The notes under the pieces are model-generated. The model had not been told where the DNA came from and made no database searches. It saw only the letters and a program-made list of their open reading frames with translations. A DNA stretch of 40,397 nt from Cellulosimicrobium cellulans (GTDB taxonomy: Bacteria > Actinomycetota > Actinomycetes > Actinomycetales > Cellulomonadaceae). The stretch spans positions 1-40,397 of the forward strand of contig NZ_LWGL01000013.1 of assembly GCF_001722485.1 (NCBI RefSeq). Direction: 5' to 3'. Positions 8,732 to 16,213 of this stretch are shown here, in pieces; the first letter of the stretch is position 1; each line of letters begins with the position of its first letter. Position numbers and translations under genes: made by a program.

Positions 8732-8747
8732 GGGAATGCGCTTTCCC
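8732..8747. promoter_or_regulatory. LacI-family operator upstream of the Gfo/Idh operon
   Basis: GGGAATGCGCTTTCCC, a 16-bp palindrome with one mismatched pair and the central CG typical of LacI-family sites. It overlaps the start site predicted from the promoter at 8750-8779, so binding would block initiation. The likely ligand is the LacI protein encoded immediately upstream. Confidence 0.75.
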
Positions 8748-8749
8748 AC

Positions 8750-8779
8750 ACTGTACGGCACACCCCTCCGCGAACGGAA
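8750..8779 (-). promoter_or_regulatory. promoter of the Gfo/Idh-DUF993-isomerase operon
   Basis: Minus strand: TTCCGT (8779-8774), 18-nt spacer, TACAGT (8755-8750). It begins 10 nt past the end of the LacI gene, so the operon can be induced separately from its regulator. Confidence 0.5.
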
Positions 8780-8788
8780 GAGGGCGGC

Positions 8789-9826
8789 TCAGCCCGCGGC
8801 GCGCCGGGGGGTCGAGGCACGCACCACGACCTCGCCGCGCACCACGACGTGCTGCGCCCCCGACGGCTCGCCCGCGCCGAGGGCGAGCCGCACGGCGGCC
8901 GCCCCGATGTCGTACAGCGGCAGGCGCACCGTCGTCAGCCCGGGCGTGACGTCGCGCAGCGTGACGATGTCGTCGAAGCCGGCGACCGCGACGTCGCCGG
9001 GGACGTCGATCCCCGCGTCCCGGAGCGCCGCCGTCGCGCCGACGGCCATGACGTCGGTCACCGCGACGAGCACCACGCCGGGTCGCCCCTCCAGCAGGGG
9101 AAGCGCGGTCGTCGCCGCGTCGTACCCGCCGTCGCGCGTGAAGTCGCCCGGGACGACGTGCTCCGCCGGGACGTGCACGCCCCGCTCGGCGAGACCCTCG
9201 AGGAGCCCGCGCGTGCGCTCGGCCGCGGTCCGGTGATCCGGAGGGCCACCGAGCACGACGACGTCGCGGTAGCCGAGGTCGTGCAGCGCGCCCGCGAGCT
9301 CGGCGGCGCCCTCCCGGTTGGCGATCTCCACGCACGGCAGGTCGTCGAGCGGCTGCCCGACCGTCGCCACGCGCCCGCCGCCCGCGACGTAGCGCGAGAG
9401 CGTCGCGACGAGCCGGGCCCGGTCGTCGCCACCGCCCAGGCGGCTCCCGGCGAGCACGAGCGCCTGCGGGCGCTGCCGCGCGAGGAGCTCCACGACCTCG
9501 GCCTCGCGCACGGGGTCCGTCCGCGTGGACGCGAGCGTCACCACCAGGCCCTCCTCCTCGGCGGTCTCGCTGACCCCCGCGGCGAGCGTCGAGAAGTAGG
9601 GGTCCGCGATGTCGTGCACCACCAGACCGAGCGCGCTCGACCGCCCGCGCGCCATGGCCTGCGCCCGCGCGTCGGGCGTGTACCCGAGCCGCTCCGCAGC
9701 CTCGAGCACGCGCTCGCGCAGCGCCGGCCCGACCACGCGCGTCGCGCTCCCGTTGAGGGCACGGGACGCCGTCGCCAGGGAGACTCCTGCCTCGCGGGCC
9801 ACGTCGCTGAGGGTGGGGGAGGGCAC
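8789..9826 (-). CDS. LacI family transcriptional regulator of the DUF993 operon
   Basis: 345 residues. N-terminal HTH: PTLSDVAREAGVSLATASRA with hinge helix LGYTPDARAQAMARG, then the periplasmic-binding-like effector domain (SALGLVVHDIADPYFSTLAAG, VVVLGGPPDHRTAAERTRG, VAVAGFDDIVTLRDVTPGLTT). GTG 9826 lies four codons before the HTH. It is upstream of and co-directional with the Gfo/Idh operon, with an operator in the 124-bp gap. The effector is presumably a sugar or an intermediate of the pathway. The frame remains open upstream through the start of the divergent gene, but that part is antisense. Confidence 0.9.
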   Translation of the reverse strand: MPSPTLSDVAREAGVSLATASRALNGSATRVVGPALRERVLEAAERLGYTPDARAQAMARGRSSALGLVVHDIADPYFSTLAAGVSETAEEEGLVVTLASTRTDPVREAEVVELLARQRPQALVLAGSRLGGGDDRARLVATLSRYVAGGGRVATVGQPLDDLPCVEIANREGAAELAGALHDLGYRDVVVLGGPPDHRTAAERTRGLLEGLAERGVHVPAEHVVPGDFTRDGGYDAATTALPLLEGRPGVVLVAVTDVMAVGATAALRDAGIDVPGDVAVAGFDDIVTLRDVTPGLTTVRLPLYDIGAAAVRLALGAGEPSGAQHVVVRGEVVVRASTPRRAAG

Positions 9827-9890
9827 GGGGTCAGCGTAGGGCAGGCGCCCCCGGGCGTCCGGAGCCGGGTTGGTCGATCGGGGAGGCCGG

Positions 9891-10931
9891 GTGAATGATC
9901 GGTCCATGATCGCTTCCGCCACCGGCGCTCCCGGCTCGCGCATCGTCGGGCTCGGGCACTTCCAGCCCGAACGGACCATGACCAACGACGATGTCGCCCA
10001 GCTCGTCGAGACGAACGACGAGTGGATCCGCTCGCGCACCGGCATCGTCACGCGCCACGTCGCCGACGACGCCACGACCGTCGCGGACATGGCCGTCGCC
10101 GCCGGGCGGCACGCGCTCGAGGACGCCGGGGTCGCGGCCGCCGACGTCGACCTCGTGATCGTCGCGACCGCGACCGCCGTCGACCGGTCGCCCAACACCG
10201 CCGGCCGCGTCGCCTACCACCTGCGCACCGGCGTCATGCCGGGGGAGTCCACGCCCGAGGAGGCGTCCGAGCTCGACCTGCGCGGCGTCGTCGGGCCCGC
10301 CGTGCTCGACGTCAACGTCGCGTGCTCCGGCTTCGCGCACTCCGTGGCGCTCGCGGACCAGGCGATCCGCGCCGGCTCCGCGCGCACGGCCCTCGTCGTC
10401 GGCGCGGAGAAGCTCACCGCGTTCACCGACTGGACCGACCGCAGCACGTGCATCCTCACGGCCGACGGCGCGGGCGCGGCCGTCCTGCAGGCGTCCGAGA
10501 CGCCCGGGGTCGGGCCCGTGACGTGGGGCTCCGAGCCCGACCTCACGCCCGCAGTGCTGATCGAGGCACCGGGGGACAAGTTCGCCCAGGACGGGCGCTC
10601 CGTCTTCAAGTGGGCCATCACGCGCGCCGCCGACCGCGCCCGGTCGGTCGTCGAGCGCTCCGGCGTCTCGCTCGACGACATCCAGGTGCTCGTCGCGCAC
10701 CAGGCGAACCTGCGGATCATCGAGCCGCTCGCCAAGGCGCTCGGGATGGAGGACCGCGTCGTCGTCACGGACATCGTCGAGTCCGGCAACACGTCGGCGG
10801 CCTCGATCCCGCTCGGACTGTCGAAGTGGTGGCACGCCGGCAAGATCCCCGCCGGGGCCCCCGCGCTGCTGTTCGGGTTCGGCGGCGGGTTCGCGTGGGC
10901 CGGCCAGGTCGTGGAGACGCCGACGCGCTGA
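9891..10931 (+). CDS. fabH: 3-oxoacyl-ACP synthase III (KASIII, FabH-like)
   Basis: 346 residues. Thiolase-fold condensing enzyme with the full KASIII triad: Cys145 (DVNVACSGFAHS), His270 (LVAHQANLRIIE) and Asn300 (ESGNTSAASIPL). It also has SRTGIVTRHVADD and the C-terminal LLFGFGGGFAWAGQVV. Starter-unit condensation of acyl-CoA with malonyl-ACP is the family role. GTG 9891 was preferred because GGGGAGG ends 4 nt before it; ATG 9906 has no ribosome-binding site at normal spacing. About 20 residues (TGVMPGESTPEEASELDLRG) are inserted between the NTA motif and the catalytic-Cys strand compared with E. coli FabH. No acpP, fabF or fabD gene is adjacent, so it may be an accessory rather than housekeeping KASIII. 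Confidence 0.85.
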   Translation: MNDRSMIASATGAPGSRIVGLGHFQPERTMTNDDVAQLVETNDEWIRSRTGIVTRHVADDATTVADMAVAAGRHALEDAGVAAADVDLVIVATATAVDRSPNTAGRVAYHLRTGVMPGESTPEEASELDLRGVVGPAVLDVNVACSGFAHSVALADQAIRAGSARTALVVGAEKLTAFTDWTDRSTCILTADGAGAAVLQASETPGVGPVTWGSEPDLTPAVLIEAPGDKFAQDGRSVFKWAITRAADRARSVVERSGVSLDDIQVLVAHQANLRIIEPLAKALGMEDRVVVTDIVESGNTSAASIPLGLSKWWHAGKIPAGAPALLFGFGGGFAWAGQVVETPTR

Positions 10932-10960
10932 GCCGCGGCTCCGGCGGCGCCCTCCGCGGC
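10932..10960. terminator. hairpin between convergent fabH and hydrolase genes
   Basis: GCCGCGG (10932-10938) and CCGCGGC (10954-10960) with a 15-nt loop that can itself pair in part (GGCGGCGCC). It directly abuts both stop codons. A weak candidate terminator for both genes. Confidence 0.45.
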
Positions 10961-10962
10961 CG

Positions 10963-11874
10963 TCACGCGGCGCGGTCGAACCAGTCGAGCGCGAGGTCCG
11001 CGACCGCGGCGGGGGCGTCGTCGGTGATGAAGTGCGCCGCGTCGTCGACGAAGGCGAGCTCGAACCGGTCGGCGTACCGCTCCGGGTGCCGGCCGACGCG
11101 CGTCAGGACCTCCTCGGACCAGGGGTGGTCGTCGCGGCGGCCGAAGACGACGAGGGTCGGTACCGTGAGCCGCCGCCGGCGGTAGACGCCCCGGGCCATG
11201 CGCATCCCCTCGGGCAGGACCATCCCGCGCGTGAGCGGGCGGACCGCTGCGTCGACCTCGGGCCGGCGCATCGGCGCGAGGTGCGCGTCGAGGGTCGTCT
11301 CCGGCAGCGGGTGGGCGACGTACGCGGGGGAGAAGACGTCGCGCAGGGACGCGCCCGGGCGGTGCCAGACGAACGGGGGCAGGTGCCGGAAGCCGGGGAG
11401 GATCTTCGGGCTGAACGCCATGAACGCCGGCGGCACCGCGAGCTGCACGGCCGTGCGGACCCGTTCGGGGTGCTCGTAGGTGAGCTGCACGGCGGTGATG
11501 GCCCCCATGTCGTGGGACACGAGGTGGGCGCGCTCGACGTCGAGCGCGTCGAGGAGGGCGAGCACGTCGTGGAGCCGGGTCTCGCGCTCGACGTGCGGGT
11601 CGTCGGCCTCGGTCCAGCCGGCCCCGCGCAGGTCCGGGCAGAGGACGCGGTAGCCGCGAGCGGCGATCGCCGGGGCGACGGCGCGCCACTGCCACCAGTG
11701 CTGGGGGAACCCGTGCAGCAGCACGACCGGTTCGCCCTCGCCGACGGTCGCCACGTGGGTGCGCAGGCCGGGCGTCTCGACGACGAGATGGTCGAACCCG
11801 GGGGCCTCCGGCAGCGGCGGCGACCACGCCGACGTGCCGTGCGAGCGGGTGGTGCGGGGCTGCGACGTCGCCAT
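10963..11874 (-). CDS. alpha/beta hydrolase, epoxide hydrolase / dehalogenase-like
   Basis: 303 residues. Oxyanion motif HGFPQHWWQW (54-63), nucleophile elbow LVSHDMGA with Asp122 in place of the Ser of esterases, and catalytic His281 in VDDAAHFITDD. A third acid is likely in FGRRDDHPWSEE. An Asp nucleophile in an HD-x-G-A elbow indicates the epoxide hydrolase / haloalkane or fluoroacetate dehalogenase branch. ATG 11874 was chosen; the frame is open further upstream but would cross the operator. Cytoplasmic, no signal peptide. Divergent from a TetR gene with an 18-bp perfect operator between, so probably repressed by it. Substrate unknown. Confidence 0.85.
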   Translation of the reverse strand: MATSQPRTTRSHGTSAWSPPLPEAPGFDHLVVETPGLRTHVATVGEGEPVVLLHGFPQHWWQWRAVAPAIAARGYRVLCPDLRGAGWTEADDPHVERETRLHDVLALLDALDVERAHLVSHDMGAITAVQLTYEHPERVRTAVQLAVPPAFMAFSPKILPGFRHLPPFVWHRPGASLRDVFSPAYVAHPLPETTLDAHLAPMRRPEVDAAVRPLTRGMVLPEGMRMARGVYRRRRLTVPTLVVFGRRDDHPWSEEVLTRVGRHPERYADRFELAFVDDAAHFITDDAPAAVADLALDWFDRAA

Positions 11875-11896
11875 GACGACTCCCTCGGCCGGACGA

Positions 11897-11914
11897 CTAC
11901 TATGTTCATAGTAG
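11897..11914. promoter_or_regulatory. 18-bp perfect palindromic TetR operator with -10 boxes on both strands
   Basis: CTACTATG-TT-CATAGTAG, perfect. It contains TACTAT on the plus strand (11898-11903) and TACTAT on the minus strand (11913-11908), so one TetR dimer would cover the -10 boxes of both divergent genes. A minus-strand -35-like TGGACG lies at 17-nt spacing (11936-11931). Confidence 0.75.
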
Positions 11915-11935
11915 ACCCGTGGAGAGGGGGCGTCC

Positions 11936-12490
11936 ATGGCCGCGACCACCCGCGAGCGCGCGCTCGAGGCAGCCGTGGAGCTGCTCGGCGCCGAGGGCGT
12001 GCGCGCGCTGACCCACGCCCGGGTCGACGAGCGGGCCGGCCTCCCGCCCGGGTCGACCTCCAACTGGTTCCGCACCCGCCGTGCGCTTCTCGCCGGGGTG
12101 GTCGACGGGATCGCCGAGAGCGAGCGCGCCGACTTCGACCCCGCCGGGGCGCCCGCGATCACCGGCCCCGACGACCTGATCGAGTCGCTGTGCGCCGTGA
12201 TCGGGCTGCAGACCGGGCCGTTCGCCACGCGCACCCGCGCTCGCTACGCCCTCTTCCTCGAGCTCGCGGGCGACGCGGAGCTCGGCGGGCCGCTGCGACA
12301 CCAGCGCCGGGAGTTCGAGCGGTGGACGGAGCGCATCGTCACCGACGTCGGCATCCCCGACCCCGTGCCGGCGACCCGGGCGATCATGGCGCTCGCCGAC
12401 GGGCTGCTGCTGCACCGGCTCACGGTCGACCCCGGTCTCGACGTGCGTCCCGCCGTCGAGCGCGCGGTGCGCGCGCTCGCGAACCGGTGA
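11936..12490 (+). CDS. TetR family transcriptional regulator
   Basis: 184 residues. TetR HTH in the first ~45 residues: TTRERALEAAVELLGAEGVR, then ALTHARVDERAGLPPGSTSNWFRTRRALLAGV; the C-terminal domain resembles the TetR_C family of small-molecule regulators. ATG 11936 is preceded by GGAGAGGGGG. It should bind the palindrome 22 nt upstream and control itself plus the divergent alpha/beta hydrolase, whose substrate or product may be the inducer. It converges on the PP2C phosphatase gene; only weak hairpins lie in the 65-bp gap. Confidence 0.85.
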   Translation: MAATTRERALEAAVELLGAEGVRALTHARVDERAGLPPGSTSNWFRTRRALLAGVVDGIAESERADFDPAGAPAITGPDDLIESLCAVIGLQTGPFATRTRARYALFLELAGDAELGGPLRHQRREFERWTERIVTDVGIPDPVPATRAIMALADGLLLHRLTVDPGLDVRPAVERAVRALANR

Positions 12491-12555
12491 CGCGGACGTC
12501 GGACGGCCGGCGCTGACCGGAGCGGTCGTCGGCTCCGCCCACCGGAGGGGGCCGT

Positions 12556-14295
12556 TCACTCGACGCGCAGCACGAGGACGGCGACGTCGTCGTCGTGGAC
12601 GCCGTCGGAGGCGTCGAGCAGCAGGTCGCACAGCGCCTCGGCGGACTCGCCGTGCCGTCCGCGGAGCGTGTCCGCGAGCCACTCGAGCCCGGCCTGCACC
12701 GGCCGGCCGCGCCGCTCGACGAGGCCGTCGGTGTAGAGCACGACCGACGACCCGGGCGACAGGTCGACCTCGTGGTCGCGTCGGACCGTGTCCGGGGCGA
12801 CGCCGAGCAGCATGTCGGGCGTGGTGTGGAGCAGCTGGGCGGTGCCGTCCGGAGTGAGCAGCAGCGGGGGGTAGTGCCCGGCGCTCGACCAGCGCAGCCG
12901 GCGCCTCCCGCCCGCGTCCGTGCGCAGCCTCAGCTGGGCGACGAGCGCGGTGGCGACCGCGTCGACCGCCAGGGTGCGCATCGCGCGGTCCAGCCCGGTG
13001 AGGGTGGCCGCGGGCGAGCTGTGCAGGCTCACGCTCACGCCTCGCGCGAGGTTGCGCAGCTGGGCCATCGCGGCCGCGGCCTGCCGGTCGTGCCCCGCGA
13101 CGTCGCCGACGGCGGCCACGAGCGTGGTGGGGGAGAGGGTGAAGGCGTCGTACCAGTCGCCCCCGACCTCGGCGTGCTCGGCGGAGGGCCAGTACCGCAC
13201 CGCGATCTGCACCCCGTCGAGCCGTGGCGGCTCCGACAGCAGGCTGCGCTGCAGCGCCTCGGACAGGCTGCGCTCGGCCGCGACCGTGCGCTGCTCGCGC
13301 TCGTGGTCCTGGGTGCGGTCGAGCGCCTGGGCGCACAGCGAGGCGAACGCCGCGATCAGGCCGAGGTCGCGCTCGGTGAAGGTCTGCGGCTCGCGCCAGC
13401 CGATCGTCAGCGACCCGAGCACCCGGCCCTGGACCCGCAGGGGGTGGGCGACGCACGCGGACACCGCGACGTCTCCGAGGGCGGGGACCTCACGGGCGCC
13501 GCGGCCGCTGAGGTCCGGGAGCACGAGCGGTTCGCCGGAGCTCGCGGCCACGGCCGCGGGCACGGGGCTGCGCAGGTCGAGGTCGTCCAACCGCTGCGCC
13601 TGGCCCTCTTCGGTCCCGGCCAGGGTGACCTCGAGGCCGCTGCCGTCCTCCGCGAGGACCGCGACGGCACCGCCGTCGGCGTCGAGCGCGCCCAGGCCGC
13701 GTCGGAGGACGACGTCGGTCAGCTCGGCGACGGTGGTGGTGCCGCTGAGCTCCCGGGCGACGTCGACGAGGCCGGCGAGGCGCCGCGCCGTGAGCGCCTC
13801 GGCGGTGAGGGCGTCGCGCAGGGCGTGCCCCTGGACGTAGATCTCGCGGCGTGCGGTCTCGAGCTGCTCCTGCGTGACGGCGTCGCGGTCGTGCATGTAG
13901 TCCGTGACGTCGTGGACGCGGTGCACGATGAGCTCGACCCGGCCGGTGCCGTCGACCACGGGGGTGTTGACGGGGGTCCACCACCGCTGGGCGAACCCGC
14001 CCTCGGCGGCCGGGATGTTGTACCGCTGCACGGGCATGACGTCCGGGCGGCCGGTGCGCAGCACGCGGTGCAGGGACTGCGCCAGCAGCGTCGTGCTGCG
14101 GGCGTCCGGGTCGTCCGGGTCGTCGGGGAACGCGTCGAACAGGTGCCGGCCGACGACCTCGGCGGCGACCCGCCCGGTCGCGAGCTCGCGGGCCCGGTTG
14201 GCCGCCACGATCCGCAGGTCGGCGTCGAGGACGAGGTAGGGGGTAGGGAGCGCGTCGAAGACGGCGGCGAAGTCGATGTCGCCAGCTCTCGTCAC
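12556..14295 (-). CDS. PAS-GAF-SpoIIE (PP2C) sensor phosphatase
   Basis: 579 residues. A PAS domain (about 8-130: VFDALPTPYLVLDADLRIVAANRARELA and NIPAAEGGFAQRWWTPVNTPV), a short coiled linker, a GAF domain (about 170-320: VVLRRGLGALDADGGAVAVL, SACVAHPLRVQGRVLGSLTI) and a C-terminal SpoIIE/RsbU-type PP2C domain (about 340-579: LQRSLLSEP, EVGGDWYDAF, AAVGDVAGHDRQAAA, YTDGLVERRG, DDDVAVLVLR) with the metal-binding Asp residues present. Such proteins dephosphorylate STAS anti-anti-sigma factors. GTG 14295 has GGAGGAG 5 nt upstream; the ATG at 14337 lacks one. The signal is unknown. No STAS or HATPase gene adjoins it, the nearest being at 21545-22323. Confidence 0.88.
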   Translation of the reverse strand: MTRAGDIDFAAVFDALPTPYLVLDADLRIVAANRARELATGRVAAEVVGRHLFDAFPDDPDDPDARSTTLLAQSLHRVLRTGRPDVMPVQRYNIPAAEGGFAQRWWTPVNTPVVDGTGRVELIVHRVHDVTDYMHDRDAVTQEQLETARREIYVQGHALRDALTAEALTARRLAGLVDVARELSGTTTVAELTDVVLRRGLGALDADGGAVAVLAEDGSGLEVTLAGTEEGQAQRLDDLDLRSPVPAAVAASSGEPLVLPDLSGRGAREVPALGDVAVSACVAHPLRVQGRVLGSLTIGWREPQTFTERDLGLIAAFASLCAQALDRTQDHEREQRTVAAERSLSEALQRSLLSEPPRLDGVQIAVRYWPSAEHAEVGGDWYDAFTLSPTTLVAAVGDVAGHDRQAAAAMAQLRNLARGVSVSLHSSPAATLTGLDRAMRTLAVDAVATALVAQLRLRTDAGGRRRLRWSSAGHYPPLLLTPDGTAQLLHTTPDMLLGVAPDTVRRDHEVDLSPGSSVVLYTDGLVERRGRPVQAGLEWLADTLRGRHGESAEALCDLLLDASDGVHDDDVAVLVLRVE

Positions 14296-14437
14296 ACCGT
14301 CTCCTCCTGCCCCGCGGACAGCCCGCCCGGCGGCCACCGCGCCGTCGTCCAGCTGTCCCGTGGTGCTCCGCGCTCACCGTACAAGCACGGGCCGCCGTCC
14401 GCAGGGCTCGCACCGGGCGGCATGCATAGGGCACCGC

Positions 14438-15028
14438 ATGGAGTCCATCGCGGCGATCGCGCAGCGGGTCGCGGCGATCGAGGCGACGATCGGGGTCGCG
14501 GGCCCCGCCGGTGCCGTCGGTGCCGGCGGCTCCCGGTCGGCAGCACCGGTCGGGACCAGCTCCGGCGCGCACTTCGAGCAGGTCCTCGGCGCCGTGGTGG
14601 AGGAGTCGGCCGGCGTCGACCGGGCACGCACGGCCGACGGCGTCCCCCGCGACCTCGCGGCCTACGGCAACGGGAAGGTCCCGCGGTCCGCGCTGGACGA
14701 GGTCGGGACGACCGGTCACCGCCTCTGGGCGCCCGCGAGCGAGGCGCTCGAGGGTCTGCTCGCGGCGGCGGCCCGCGACGGCGTCCGGATCGGCATCACG
14801 GACTCGTACCGGTCCTACGAGGCCCAGGTGGACGTCGCCGCACGCAAGGGGCTCTACTCCCAGGGCGGTCTGGCCGCCGAGCCCGGGACCAGCCCGCACG
14901 GCTGGGGCATCGCGGTCGACCTGGACCTGGACGCGCAGGCCCAGTCCTGGATGCGCACCCACGGTGGGCGCTTCGGCTTCGTCGAGGACACCCCGTGCGA
15001 ACCGTGGCACTGGGTGTACCGCGCCTGA
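14438..15028 (+). CDS. M15 family D-Ala-D-Ala carboxypeptidase / endopeptidase-like protein
   Basis: 196 residues. The C-terminal half is a complete M15B (VanY-like) zinc peptidase: SYRSYEAQVDVA (Arg125), SPHGWGIAVDLDL (His154, Asp161) and CEPWHWVY (Glu188, His191). The N-terminus is a short helix (MESIAAIAQRVAAIEATIG) and an Ala/Gly linker, not a Sec or Tat signal. That helix resembles the start of actinobacterial flagellar-operon murein hydrolases, so export by the flagellar apparatus or cytoplasmic action are both possible. ATG 14438 was chosen because the upstream frame overlaps the divergent phosphatase gene. Role in peptidoglycan trimming is inferred from family. Confidence 0.8.
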   Translation: MESIAAIAQRVAAIEATIGVAGPAGAVGAGGSRSAAPVGTSSGAHFEQVLGAVVEESAGVDRARTADGVPRDLAAYGNGKVPRSALDEVGTTGHRLWAPASEALEGLLAAAARDGVRIGITDSYRSYEAQVDVAARKGLYSQGGLAAEPGTSPHGWGIAVDLDLDAQAQSWMRTHGGRFGFVEDTPCEPWHWVYRA

Positions 15029-15030
15029 GC

Positions 15031-15053
15031 GTCCACCCGCCGGGCCGGTGGAC
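15031..15053 (+). terminator. hairpin just after the M15 peptidase gene
   Basis: GTCCACC (15031-15037), 9-nt loop, GGTGGAC (15047-15053), starting 2 nt past the stop codon. Short but perfect stem; no T-run. Confidence 0.4.
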
Positions 15054-15112
15054 CTCGCGGGCGGCCGAGCCGGCGCGGACCCGCTCGCCGACCAGCGGGC
15101 AGAATGAGGTTT

Positions 15113-16165
15113 ATGCCTCTCACGCCGCGCTACGTCGCCGCCGACGACCGCTACGACACGATGACCTACCGCCGGACGGGGCGCAGCGGGCTGGACCTGC
15201 CGGCGATCTCGCTCGGCCTGTGGCACAACTTCGGGGACACGACGCCGTTCGAGACGCAGCGGGCCGTGCTGCGCCGTGCGTTCGACCTCGGGATCACGCA
15301 CTTCGACCTCGCGAACAACTACGGCCCGCCGTACGGGTCGGCGGAGGAGAACTTCGGGCGCCACCTCGCGCGCGACCTCGGCGCGTACCGCGACGAGCTC
15401 GTCATCTCGTCCAAGGCGGGCTACGACATGTGGCCGGGCCCGTACGGCGACGGCGGCTCGCGCAAGTACCTCGTGTCGTCGCTCGACCAGTCGCTGCAGC
15501 GCATGGGCCTCGACTACGTCGACGTCTTCTACCACCACCGTCCCGACCCCAGCACGCCGCTCGAGGAGTCGATGCAAGCCCTGCACGACGTCGTCCAGGC
15601 CGGCAAGGCGCTGTACGTCGGCGTCTCGAACTACTCGCCCGCGCGCACGCGCGAGGCGCACCGCATCCTCGCCGACCTCGGCACGCCGCTGCTCATCCAC
15701 CAGCCGAGCTACTCGATGCTCAACCGGCACGTCGAGGACGCCGCGCACGAGGACCGCTACGACGGCGTGCAGAGCGAGTCGCTGCTCGACGTCGTGGGCG
15801 AGCTCGGCGTCGGCACGATCGTCTTCTCCCCGCTCCAGCAGGGCCTGCTCACCGACAGGTACCTGTCGGGCGACGCGCCCGAGGGGTCGCGCGCCGCGCG
15901 CCCGGACTCGCCGTTCCTCTCGGCGGACAACCTCGACGAGGGCTACCTCGCCACCGCGCGGACGCTGGACGAGATCGCGCAGGGCCGCGGGCAGACGCTC
16001 GCGCAGCTCGCGCTCGCGTGGGTGCTGCGCGACGCGCGCGTGACGTCCGCGCTCGTCGGGGCGAGCAGCGTGCGCCAGCTCGAGAACAGCGTCGCCGCGC
16101 TCGCCGCGGCGCCGCTCACGACGGACGAGCTCGACGCGATCGAGCGCGCCCTCTCCGCGAGGTAG
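15113..16165 (+). CDS. yghZ: aldo/keto reductase, YghZ (L-glyceraldehyde 3-phosphate reductase) type
   Basis: 350 residues, the length of E. coli YghZ (346). The N-terminus matches its signature: MTYRRTGRSGLDLPAISLGLWHNFGD. AKR tetrad: Asp65 and Tyr70 (HFDLANNYGPPYG), Lys101 (ISSKAGYDMWPGP) and His (DYVDVFYHHRPDP, about 142). NADPH-binding end: LVGASSVRQLENSV. Predicted to reduce small aldehydes such as L-glyceraldehyde 3-phosphate and methylglyoxal in the cytoplasm. ATG 15113 is preceded by GAGG at 4 nt; ATG 15104 is three codons earlier but lacks a ribosome-binding site. Monocistronic, ending in a terminator shared with the convergent sigma gene. Confidence 0.9.
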   Translation: MPLTPRYVAADDRYDTMTYRRTGRSGLDLPAISLGLWHNFGDTTPFETQRAVLRRAFDLGITHFDLANNYGPPYGSAEENFGRHLARDLGAYRDELVISSKAGYDMWPGPYGDGGSRKYLVSSLDQSLQRMGLDYVDVFYHHRPDPSTPLEESMQALHDVVQAGKALYVGVSNYSPARTREAHRILADLGTPLLIHQPSYSMLNRHVEDAAHEDRYDGVQSESLLDVVGELGVGTIVFSPLQQGLLTDRYLSGDAPEGSRAARPDSPFLSADNLDEGYLATARTLDEIAQGRGQTLAQLALAWVLRDARVTSALVGASSVRQLENSVAALAAAPLTTDELDAIERALSAR

Positions 16166-16183
16166 AGCCCCGGTCCCGCGGGG

Positions 16184-16213
16184 GTAGAGCCCTGGTGCGA
16201 GCCAGGTCTCTAC
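16184..16213. terminator. hairpin terminator shared by the AKR and ECF42 genes
   Basis: GTAGAGCCCTGG (16184-16195), 6-nt loop, CCAGGTCTCTAC (16202-16213); 11 of 12 pairs. The right arm contains the stop codon of the convergent sigma gene (TAG at 16212-16210). Confidence 0.6.
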
